DNA of 6,551 bases from Bacteroidales bacterium (lineage in GTDB: Bacteria; Bacteroidota; Bacteroidia; Bacteroidales; ML635J-15), in NCBI GenBank assembly GCA_028697515.1, contig JAQVEY010000140.1:1-6551 (forward strand), read 5' to 3'. The notes beneath the pieces are model-generated. The model was not told the origin of the DNA. It was given only the letters and a program-made list of their open reading frames with translations, and made no database searches. Every line of letters starts with the position of its first letter. The first letter of the stretch is position 1. Positions 1 through 5,345 of the stretch are shown here, piece by piece. The position numbers and the translations under genes were made by a program.

Positions 1-51
1 GATGTATTGCCAAGATTAATTGAATCTGTGAAAAAGTTTAAAAACGCATAA
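1..51 (+). CDS. C-terminal end of an upstream gene, possibly electron transfer flavoprotein alpha subunit
   Basis: Reading from base 1 gives 16 codons (DVLPRLIESVKKFKNA) and a TAA stop, with a strong terminator 20 bases later, so this is very likely the end of a real gene whose body lies outside the window. The tail is an amphipathic, Lys-rich helix. It resembles the end of EtfA proteins, where a Pro-x-Leu-Ile-Glu helix closes the FAD domain, and an ETF gene would suit the neighbouring beta-oxidation and ETF:quinone oxidoreductase-like genes. Sixteen residues are too few to identify a family, so the EtfA reading is inference; that a gene ends here is much safer. Confidence 0.6.
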   Translation, partial: DVLPRLIESVKKFKNA

Positions 52-71
52 GGTAAAAAATTAAATATTAT

Positions 72-108
72 AAAATCCGTTTCATTTGATACGGATTTTT
101 TTATTTTT
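72..108 (+). terminator. Rho-independent terminator of the upstream gene
   Basis: A perfect 9-bp inverted repeat (AAAATCCGT at 72-80, ACGGATTTT at 91-99) encloses a 10-base loop and runs into a T-rich tail, with T at every position from 96 to 108 except A103. It lies 20 bases after the stop codon at 49-51. The hairpin has only four G-C pairs, but its shape and tail are typical. It should separate the upstream gene from the barrel gene that starts at 127. Confidence 0.85.
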
Positions 109-109
109 G
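102..109 (+). promoter_or_regulatory. Candidate Bacteroidota -7 box (TATTTTTG) for the barrel gene
   Basis: TATTTTTG fits the TAnnTTTG consensus of the Bacteroidota primary sigma factor. Transcription would start around 113-117, leaving a leader of only about 10-15 bases before the ATG at 127. No TTG lies 17-23 bases upstream; the nearest, at 86-88, is 13 bases away. The box also sits in the T tail of the terminator, so it could be a chance match in a T-rich run. Confidence 0.4.
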
Positions 110-126
110 CCAAAACCCTTACAAAA

Positions 127-699
127 ATGATAAAACATCTTGTACTTTTTAGTTTTTGTCTTATTATTATTTCGCCATTAAAATCTCAAGAGCTTGTCCA
201 GCCTGTAAATGAAACAAAAAATTACAATTGGGGAGTGGAAACTGAACTATTAGCATGGAGAATTGGCAAATTCCCTAAAAGCTTCTATTTGGGTGGCTGG
301 TATGGACAAAATCAATTTAAATATTCACTTGCAACAGGATACTTTGATCTGGTTCCTAATCATTTGCCCGATAGCTTTACAAATTATAAAACCTTTATTC
401 TTAATTTAAAATGTGATTATTTCTTCAACGAAGAATATAAAAACTTCTGGATTGGACCTTCATTATTTTTTGAAAAAGCAAACATGATCAGTGAAGAAAA
501 CTACAAATCTAATTTAAGTTACTTTGCCGTGGGTTTCAGTACAGGATTTCTCTTTCTAATAAAAAAGCTTGTTTATATTGGTCCCAGCTTACAAATACAT
601 TTTCCATTGGGGAAACATAAATATGTTATAAGTCCCGATAGATTCTATTATGTACCATGGAGCTTTGAACCAGGATTGCGGCTAGGCGTAAAGTTCTAA
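127..699 (+). CDS. Small secreted protein, probable outer-membrane beta-barrel
   Basis: This 190-residue protein has a signal peptide: Lys3, a hydrophobic core at about residues 5-17, and a likely signal peptidase I site after Ser20 (LKS-QE). The mature part is rich in Tyr, Phe, Trp and Gly in alternating patterns, and an IGPSL segment occurs twice (residues 109-113 and 151-155), as in barrel strands. The last residue is Phe, typical of proteins inserted by the BAM machinery. At about 170 mature residues it suits an eight-stranded barrel and is far too short for the fatty-acid porin FadL. The ATG at 127 lies just before the signal peptide and just after a terminator. The gene stands alone between that terminator and the promoter of the next unit, so its link to the metabolic genes is only positional. 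I do not recognise a specific family, and the function is unknown. Confidence 0.75.
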   Translation: MIKHLVLFSFCLIIISPLKSQELVQPVNETKNYNWGVETELLAWRIGKFPKSFYLGGWYGQNQFKYSLATGYFDLVPNHLPDSFTNYKTFILNLKCDYFFNEEYKNFWIGPSLFFEKANMISEENYKSNLSYFAVGFSTGFLFLIKKLVYIGPSLQIHFPLGKHKYVISPDRFYYVPWSFEPGLRLGVKF

Positions 700-731
700 T
701 ATTCAATCTATTCTCAAAAAAGTTAAAATAG

Positions 732-744
732 TTGTTAATAACAA
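732..744. repeat. Short dyad (TTGTTA-A-TAACAA), possible operator
   Basis: Six-base arms mirror each other exactly around A738, about 36 bases upstream of the -7 box at 780. A second perfect palindrome, TTATTAATAA, lies at 756-765, roughly where a -33 element would be. The placement would suit a regulator of the unit that follows, but both are pure A/T or nearly so in an A/T-rich gap, so chance is a realistic explanation. Confidence 0.2.
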
Positions 745-779
745 TATCTTATCATTTATTAATAATATTTTCTAAATAC

Positions 780-787
780 TATTTTTG
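780..787 (+). promoter_or_regulatory. Candidate Bacteroidota -7 box (TATTTTTG) for the membrane Fe-S gene
   Basis: TATTTTTG matches TAnnTTTG exactly and is the same octamer as at 102-109. The expected start of transcription is near 791-795, giving a leader of about 8-20 bases before the ATG codons at 803 and 812. There is no TTG at the right distance upstream; TTTATT at 755-760 is the nearest resemblance to a -33 element. The TTG at 785-787, a possible start codon, lies inside this box and would not be in the mRNA if the box is real. Confidence 0.5.
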
Positions 788-802
788 CAACAAATATTTA
801 TA

Positions 803-2095
803 ATGTTTGATATGTCACAAATTATTTTTTCAGTACTATTATTAATAACTATTGGAGTTTTTGCATATTCTGCTTACAGAATTTATCAACTATTCAGACT
901 TACCAAACCTGCATATCCTGTAAAAGACTTTGGTAAAAGAATAAAGAGAACAATAGTTAACGCATTCTTTCAAGAACGTATATTCAGAAATAGAATAGCT
1001 GGCTTTATGCATGCTATGGTTTTTTGGGGATTCTGCCTGATTTTATTAGGAAGCATAGAAATGGTAATTGATGGGATTGCCGGAACAGAAAGAGTATTAG
1101 CATCTTTAGGAATTGTATATGATATCATAATCGGAGCTGGAGATGTTTTTGCTTATATTATTGCTGTTTTTATTATTGTTTTTATTTTCAGGCGCACTGT
1201 TCTTAATATCAAAAGACTTCATGGTAAAGAATTACAAAAGAAGAACCATATGGATGCTCTTGTAGCATTGAGTTTTATTTTAATATTAATGCTTACCCTT
1301 GCCGGGATGAATATTTTCTATATTGCAGGACATCCAGATTATGTGGGAATATATCCAGTAAGCGCAATTCTAGCCCCTTTGTTTTCTAATGTTTCTTCAA
1401 ATACAGTTTTTCTAATTCATGATATTTGCTGGTGGTCACATATTATTATGATTTTCATATTTGCAAATGTTCTCCCATACTCCAAACATTTCCACATTTT
1501 TATGTCAATTCCAAATGTATTTTTCAGTCGTCTAACACCATTGGGAAAAATGACAAATATGGATAGCATAACTAAAGAAGTCAAATTAATGATGAATCCG
1601 GAAACAGCTTTTGCTGCTGCTCCTGAAAATGAAGCAGCTCCTACCCGTTTTGGAATCTTGGATGCTGAAGACATTACATGGAAAAATTATATCGATTCTT
1701 TAGCCTGCACACAGTGTGGACGATGCACTGCAGTATGTCCCGCAAATATTACAGGAAAAGAACTTTCTCCACGAAAAATGGTCATGAATATCAGACAAAG
1801 AATGAAAATGAAAGGTCATCATTTAGTAAATAATCCCGATTATAGTGATGGCAAAACTTTGATAAGAGACCTGATAAAAGAAGAAGAAATTTGGGCGTGT
1901 ACAACTTGTAATGCTTGTGCTAAAGAATGTCCTCTTAATATTGATCATCCAACATTTATTCTGGATTTAAGAAGATATTTGGTAATGGAAGAATCTGCTG
2001 CTCCTGCTGCACTGAATGCAATTTTTTCAAATATTGAAAACAATGGAGCTCCATGGCAGTATTCAAATCAGGATAGATTGAAATGGACAGAATAA
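803..2095 (+). CDS. Membrane cytochrome b / 4Fe-4S ferredoxin protein (HdrE-HdrC-like; EMO-type ETF:menaquinone oxidoreductase subunit)
   Basis: With the ATG at 803 the protein has 430 residues. Five hydrophobic segments (about 5-25, 68-90, 104-132, 150-175 and 202-226) form a domain like the gamma subunit of nitrate reductase and HdrE. His70, His206 and His213 in or near the helices are candidate heme b ligands. A polar Ala/Glu-rich linker (about 263-283) leads to a ferredoxin domain with two full CxxCxxCxxxCP motifs: C302/C305/C308/C312 and C366/C369/C372/C376. This is the membrane half of the DUF224/EMO family, which passes electrons from ETF to menaquinone; the CCG half is the next gene, 77 bases on. 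The frame also opens with a TTG at 785, but that lies in a promoter box, so 803 or 812 is preferred. Family and architecture are clear; ETF as electron donor is inferred from the neighbouring genes. Confidence 0.9.
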   Translation: MFDMSQIIFSVLLLITIGVFAYSAYRIYQLFRLTKPAYPVKDFGKRIKRTIVNAFFQERIFRNRIAGFMHAMVFWGFCLILLGSIEMVIDGIAGTERVLASLGIVYDIIIGAGDVFAYIIAVFIIVFIFRRTVLNIKRLHGKELQKKNHMDALVALSFILILMLTLAGMNIFYIAGHPDYVGIYPVSAILAPLFSNVSSNTVFLIHDICWWSHIIMIFIFANVLPYSKHFHIFMSIPNVFFSRLTPLGKMTNMDSITKEVKLMMNPETAFAAAPENEAAPTRFGILDAEDITWKNYIDSLACTQCGRCTAVCPANITGKELSPRKMVMNIRQRMKMKGHHLVNNPDYSDGKTLIRDLIKEEEIWACTTCNACAKECPLNIDHPTFILDLRRYLVMEESAAPAALNAIFSNIENNGAPWQYSNQDRLKWTE

Positions 2096-2130
2096 AAAAA
2101 AACAGGTGGCTTCGACAGGCTCAGCCACCT
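2094..2130 (-). terminator. GC-rich palindrome with a T tract on the minus strand, terminator-like
   Basis: The inverted repeat at 2104-2111 and 2123-2130 is preceded on the + strand by nine A bases (2094-2102). Read on the - strand, this is an 8-bp hairpin with six G-C pairs followed by G and nine T, the textbook form of an intrinsic terminator. On the + strand no T run follows, so readthrough into the next gene is expected. No gene is seen on the - strand, so any role would be in stopping antisense transcripts or protecting the mRNA 3' end. Confidence 0.45.
2104..2130. repeat. Dispersed palindromic repeat (REP-like), TTCGACAGGCTCAG core
   Basis: AGGTGGCT and AGCCACCT form a perfect 8-bp stem around an 11-base loop. 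The core TTCGACAGGCTCAG (2111-2124) is strikingly GC-rich in an A/T-rich gap. From memory, this core and close variants recur as short intergenic palindromes in many bacterial genomes, including Bacteroidota, in the manner of REP elements mobilised by REP-associated tyrosine transposases. The copy lies between the two EMO-like genes and may act as an mRNA-stabilising or attenuating hairpin within the operon. The hairpin is certain from the sequence; membership of a dispersed family needs a genome search. Confidence 0.6.
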
Positions 2131-2172
2131 ATTCATTAAAATACTTAATGTGGTAGAAAAAAATAATAAAAT

Positions 2173-2970
2173 ATGAATACAGAATCTACAAAAATATCAG
2201 TACCAATAATGTCAGAGGTTTTTGCCAGCGGTAAAAGACCTGAATACTTATTTTGGGTTGGTTGTGCCGGAGCTTTCGACAATAGATATATGAAAGTTGC
2301 CAAAGCATTTGCGAAAATTCTTAACCATTTAGAAATTGATTATGCAGTACTAGGAACTGAAGAAACATGTACTGGAGATCCTGCTCGCAGAGCTGGAAAT
2401 GAAATGCTTTTTCAAATGCAGGCAATGACAAATATTGAAATTTTTAACATGTATGAAATAAAAAAAATTCTCACTATTTGTCCACATTGTTTTAATATTT
2501 TAAAAAATGAATATCCTGATCTTGGGGGTAAATATGAAGTATTACATTATACTGAATTTTTAGCTGGTTTAATTAAGACTAAGAAATTAAAAACTGATAA
2601 ATCAAAGCTTAAAGGTCAGAATGTTACTTATCACGACCCTTGTTATCTTGGTCGTGCAAATGATATATATGAAGCTCCAAGATATATCATTGAATCATTA
2701 GGATTAAAACTTATCGAGATGGAAAAGAACCGTAGTTTCGCATTATGCTGCGGAGCTGGAGGTGCTCAAATGTTTAAAGATGCTGAAAAAGGTGACAAAG
2801 AAATATTTATAGAAAGAACTGAGCAGGCGTTGACTACTAAAGCCGGATTAATTGCAACAGCTTGTCCTTTCTGCATGACAATGATTACAGACGGACTAAA
2901 ATATAAAAATAAAGAAGAAGAAATAAGCAATCTGGATATTGCAGAAATTATTGCAGAAGCACTTATTTAA
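2173..2970 (+). CDS. CCG-domain iron-sulfur oxidoreductase (HdrB/HdrD-like; EMO-type subunit)
   Basis: This soluble 265-residue protein has two cysteine-rich CCG-type domains. The first has C31, C66 in an ETCTGDPARR segment, and C103-P-H-C106. The second has C157 in HDPCYLGR, C192-C193-G and C231-P-F-C234. In heterodisulfide reductases such cysteines bind the non-cubane 4Fe-4S cluster at the catalytic site. In the first domain the usual CCG is Cys-Thr-Gly, which I recall as normal for the EMO/DUF224 branch; the second is canonical. The length is close to that of a stand-alone HdrB-like subunit. The ATG at 2173 is preceded almost directly by an in-frame TAA (2167-2169), so no earlier start is possible, and no Shine-Dalgarno is present. 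No -7 box lies in the 77-base gap, so it is probably co-transcribed with the membrane subunit and completes the same quinone-reducing complex. Confidence 0.88.
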   Translation: MNTESTKISVPIMSEVFASGKRPEYLFWVGCAGAFDNRYMKVAKAFAKILNHLEIDYAVLGTEETCTGDPARRAGNEMLFQMQAMTNIEIFNMYEIKKILTICPHCFNILKNEYPDLGGKYEVLHYTEFLAGLIKTKKLKTDKSKLKGQNVTYHDPCYLGRANDIYEAPRYIIESLGLKLIEMEKNRSFALCCGAGGAQMFKDAEKGDKEIFIERTEQALTTKAGLIATACPFCMTMITDGLKYKNKEEEISNLDIAEIIAEALI

Positions 2971-3040
2971 ACCTATCAAACACATTCTACTTTAATTTTA
3001 AACTACACTTATAGCAGATTTCTCATTTAACTCTATCAAA
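2965..3040 (+). repeat. Imperfect direct repeat, two 16-base copies 60 bases apart
   Basis: The copies at 2965-2980 and 3025-3040 match at 14 of 16 positions: both read ATTTAA, two variable bases, then CTATCAAA. The first overlaps the end of the CCG-protein gene, and the second lies about 65 bases upstream of the -33 element of the next promoter. The sequences between and after them are not similar, so this is not a longer tandem duplication. It could be a pair of protein-binding sites or a chance match. Confidence 0.35.
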
Positions 3041-3105
3041 GCTCGAAGTGGAAAATCGGTTTTTATAATTCTTCTTACAATCTACTCAATTTATTAACAC
3101 TTCTT

Positions 3106-3134
3106 TTGACTTTACAATTATTTTATTAATTTTG
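3106..3134 (+). promoter_or_regulatory. Bacteroidota-type promoter for the beta-oxidation cluster
   Basis: A TTTG at 3105-3108, whose TTG is at 3106-3108, is followed after 18 bases by TAATTTTG (3127-3134). This fits the TTG - 17 to 23 bases - TAnnTTTG pattern known from Bacteroides and Flavobacterium. Transcription should start near 3138-3142, leaving a leader of about 20 bases before the ATG at 3159. It is the only candidate here with both elements, and it probably drives the hydratase, dehydrogenase and thiolase genes together, because neither later gap holds a -7 box. Confidence 0.7.
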
Positions 3135-3158
3135 TTAGTTCGTCAATAAACAATTATT

Positions 3159-3929
3159 ATGAATTTAACAACATTAGAATTTCAGATATCTGATAAAAGA
3201 GCTGAAATTACCATTAACCGCCCACAATCATTAAATGCATTAAACTCTGTTGTTTTTAAGGAATTAAATGCCATATTAGATGAAATAGAGAAAAACGATT
3301 CAATTCGTTGTGTAATAGTTACCGGAAATGGCAAAGCATTTATTGCCGGAGCAGATATTGCGGAAATGTCAGACATGCATCCTCAACAAGCAGAAATGTT
3401 TGCTAAAACAGGTCATAATACTTTCAATAGAATTTCGAATTTAAAGGTACCTGTAATTGCTGCCATAAATGGTTTTGCACTTGGCGGAGGTTGTGAATTT
3501 GCCATGGCTTGCGATATCAGAATTGCAAATACATTTGCAAAGTTTGGACAACCTGAAGTCAATTTGGGATTGATTCCCGGTTATTGTGGTACACAACGAT
3601 TGTCAAGAATTATTGGCTTATCAAATGCATTACATCTCCTACTTACTGCAGATATGATAGATGCAAATGAGGCTCTAAGATTAGGACTGGTTCAGAAAGT
3701 AACTTCTCCTGAAGAATTATTGGATGAAGCACGTAAAATTGCTGACAAAATAGCTACAAAAGGTAAAATTGCCTGCCAAAAAGTAAAGGAAGTAACCTTA
3801 AAAGGTTTTAATATGGATTTTAGCGAAGCTGCAAAACTGGAAATACAAGAATTCGGAGATTTGTTTGCAAATGCAGAATCAAAAGAAGGAATGAAAGCTT
3901 TTCTCGAAAAACGTAAACCTAACTGGTAG
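3159..3929 (+). CDS. Enoyl-CoA hydratase (crotonase family)
   Basis: The 256-residue protein has the normal length of a single-domain crotonase and adds water to trans-2-enoyl-CoA to give 3-hydroxyacyl-CoA in the cytoplasm. Alignment by eye to the rat mitochondrial enzyme places the oxyanion-hole residues at Ala65 (in AGADI) and Gly110 (in LGGGCEF). Both catalytic glutamates are present: Glu113, equivalent to rat Glu144, and Glu133 in QPEVNLGLIPG, equivalent to rat Glu164. Having both favours a true hydratase over isomerase or hydrolase relatives. An oddity is Cys143 where the PGxGGTQR motif normally has Gly. The ATG at 3159 directly precedes the first strand and follows the promoter, without a Shine-Dalgarno. 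It is the first gene of the cluster, and the dehydrogenase for its product follows after 60 bases. Chain-length preference cannot be read; short-chain crotonyl-CoA is plausible. Confidence 0.93.
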   Translation: MNLTTLEFQISDKRAEITINRPQSLNALNSVVFKELNAILDEIEKNDSIRCVIVTGNGKAFIAGADIAEMSDMHPQQAEMFAKTGHNTFNRISNLKVPVIAAINGFALGGGCEFAMACDIRIANTFAKFGQPEVNLGLIPGYCGTQRLSRIIGLSNALHLLLTADMIDANEALRLGLVQKVTSPEELLDEARKIADKIATKGKIACQKVKEVTLKGFNMDFSEAAKLEIQEFGDLFANAESKEGMKAFLEKRKPNW

Positions 3930-3989
3930 TATTTTAGTTTTTTAGAATTTACAATTAATGAGATTTAATAAACAATAAATAATAGAACT

Positions 3990-5327
3990 ATGAATTACGA
4001 CAACAGATTTGAAAACGTTACCGTATTAGGTGCCGCCGGAAAAATGGGGAGCGGTATTCTACTACTGACATCCATGGAAATGTATGACATTAGCAAAAAA
4101 CCTGAAAACAAAGACAAACATTACATTTTATATGCTCTCGATATCTCCCAAAAAGCATTATCGGGACTAATGATGTATATTCAGGATCAGCTTGTTAAAC
4201 AGGCCGAAAGAAAGATAAATGCTTTACGTGAAATTTACAAGGATAGAGCAGATTTAGTATACAACTCAGAGATTATCGCACAATACGTAAAAGATGTAAT
4301 GAATATGATTAGACCAGTAACAACTCTGGAATCTGCTTATGAATCACACATAATATTTGAAGCTGCGAGTGAGAATCCTGATTTGAAAGTAAAAATGTTC
4401 TCACAAATCAACCTAAATTCCAAAGTTGAACCTTGGTTTTTCACAAATACATCTTCTATTCCAATTGGCCACCTAAATAAAGAAGCTAATCTATCGGGAA
4501 GAATTCTTGGAGTTCATTTTTACAACCCACCCGCTGTTCAAAAACTTGTTGAAGTTATCAAATGCGATGAATCAAAACCTGAATTATCTGAATTCGTAAG
4601 TGCTTTAATAAAAAATATGCGTAAAATCGAAGTACCTTCATACGACAAAGCAGGATTTATTGGCAATGGACATTTTATGAGAGATGCAATTTATGGCATG
4701 ACAACAATGGAGAGCCTTAAAAAAGATATGAGTTTTTCTGAAGCTGTATATTGTGTAAACAAAGTTACGCAAGACTTTATGATACGTCCGATGGGTATTT
4801 TCCAACTCATTGATTATGTAGGAATTGATGTTTGTCAATTTATCATGAAAGTTATGAGACCTTATGTAAATGACGAAACAATCCATAGCCCTCTTTTGGA
4901 TAAAATGATGGATATAAATGTTAAAGGCGGCCAGAATCACGATGGTTCACAAAAAGACGGCTTCTTAAAATATGAAAAAGGAAAAATTACAGCAATTTAC
5001 GATATTGTTAAAAAGGAATATGTAAATGTGGATATTATTTCTGCAAAATGTGAACAAAAATTAGGAGCTTTACCTGAAGGACATTTACCTTGGAAAGCAG
5101 TAGTTGGAAATAAGGAAAAAAATAATGTGCTTTCAAAATATTTCAATGCAATGAAATTACAAAAAGGTTTAGGCTCAGAACTAGCATTAAACTACCTAAA
5201 AAAATCAAAGCAAATAGGCGAAAAACTGGTAACTGACAAAGTTGCCTATGCTGCTGAGGATGTAAATACTGTTTTACTTACAGGGTTTTTTCACGCCTAC
5301 GGTCCAATTAACGATTTTATAAACTAA
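3990..5327 (+). CDS. 3-hydroxyacyl-CoA dehydrogenase, long form (445 aa)
   Basis: This enzyme oxidises 3-hydroxyacyl-CoA to 3-ketoacyl-CoA with NAD+. The N-terminal Rossmann fold opens with VTVLGAAGKMGSG, where Gly14, Gly17 and Gly20 form the GxxGxxG loop. Asp51 ends the second strand and probably binds the NAD ribose. Ser155, His176, Glu188 and Asn226 fall at exactly the spacings of the human HAD active site (S137, H158, E170, N208), so the His-Glu dyad is intact. At 445 residues it is much longer than the usual 280-310. The excess lies in an insertion of about 20 residues after the glycine loop (about 29-46), a charged helical stretch around 65-105, and an extended C-terminal domain to residue 445, with no second catalytic domain visible. 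It sits 60 bases after the hydratase and 18 before the thiolase, with no promoter box between, so it is probably in one operon. Substrate range cannot be read. Confidence 0.9.
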   Translation: MNYDNRFENVTVLGAAGKMGSGILLLTSMEMYDISKKPENKDKHYILYALDISQKALSGLMMYIQDQLVKQAERKINALREIYKDRADLVYNSEIIAQYVKDVMNMIRPVTTLESAYESHIIFEAASENPDLKVKMFSQINLNSKVEPWFFTNTSSIPIGHLNKEANLSGRILGVHFYNPPAVQKLVEVIKCDESKPELSEFVSALIKNMRKIEVPSYDKAGFIGNGHFMRDAIYGMTTMESLKKDMSFSEAVYCVNKVTQDFMIRPMGIFQLIDYVGIDVCQFIMKVMRPYVNDETIHSPLLDKMMDINVKGGQNHDGSQKDGFLKYEKGKITAIYDIVKKEYVNVDIISAKCEQKLGALPEGHLPWKAVVGNKEKNNVLSKYFNAMKLQKGLGSELALNYLKKSKQIGEKLVTDKVAYAAEDVNTVLLTGFFHAYGPINDFIN

Positions 5328-5332
5328 TTATC

Positions 5333-5338
5333 AGGAGG
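5333..5338 (+). promoter_or_regulatory. Perfect Shine-Dalgarno (AGGAGG) of the thiolase gene
   Basis: AGGAGG lies seven bases before the ATG at 5346, an ideal distance, and 6 bases after the dehydrogenase stop codon (5325-5327). No other gene in the window has such a motif; their leaders are A/T-rich, as usual in Bacteroidota, where ribosomes make little use of this pairing. It fixes the thiolase start. Confidence 0.75.
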
Positions 5339-5345
5339 AAAAATT

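Noticed and set aside
127..186. Lipoprotein signal with Cys11 in the barrel protein
   Set aside because: Cys11 lies in the middle of the hydrophobic core without a lipobox; cleavage after Ser20 before Gln21 fits better.
1417..1674. Open frame on the minus strand (85 codons) inside the membrane Fe-S gene
   Set aside because: It lies wholly within a well-supported gene, has no recognisable domain and no promoter; overlap of codon patterns explains it. The same applies to minus-strand frames at 3182-3376, 4638-4940, 5352-5558, 5471-5668, 5548-5781, 5936-6247 and 6297-6491.
3040..3075. Possible terminator after the CCG-protein gene (AAAATCGGTTTTT with flanking GAAG/CTTC)
   Set aside because: The inner stem is only four A-T pairs and the outer arms are four bases 22 bases apart; too weak to call.
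755..3972. TTTATTAA octamer in several gaps (755-762, 3090-3097, 3122-3129, and reversed at 3965-3972) as a shared operator
   Set aside because: Pure A/T octamers are expected by chance in such A/T-rich gaps, spacing to the promoters is inconsistent, and one copy overlaps a -7 box.
3930..3989. Separate promoter for the dehydrogenase gene
   Set aside because: No TAnnTTTG is present in this gap; TATTTTAG at 3930-3937 is only a near match and has no TTG at the right distance.
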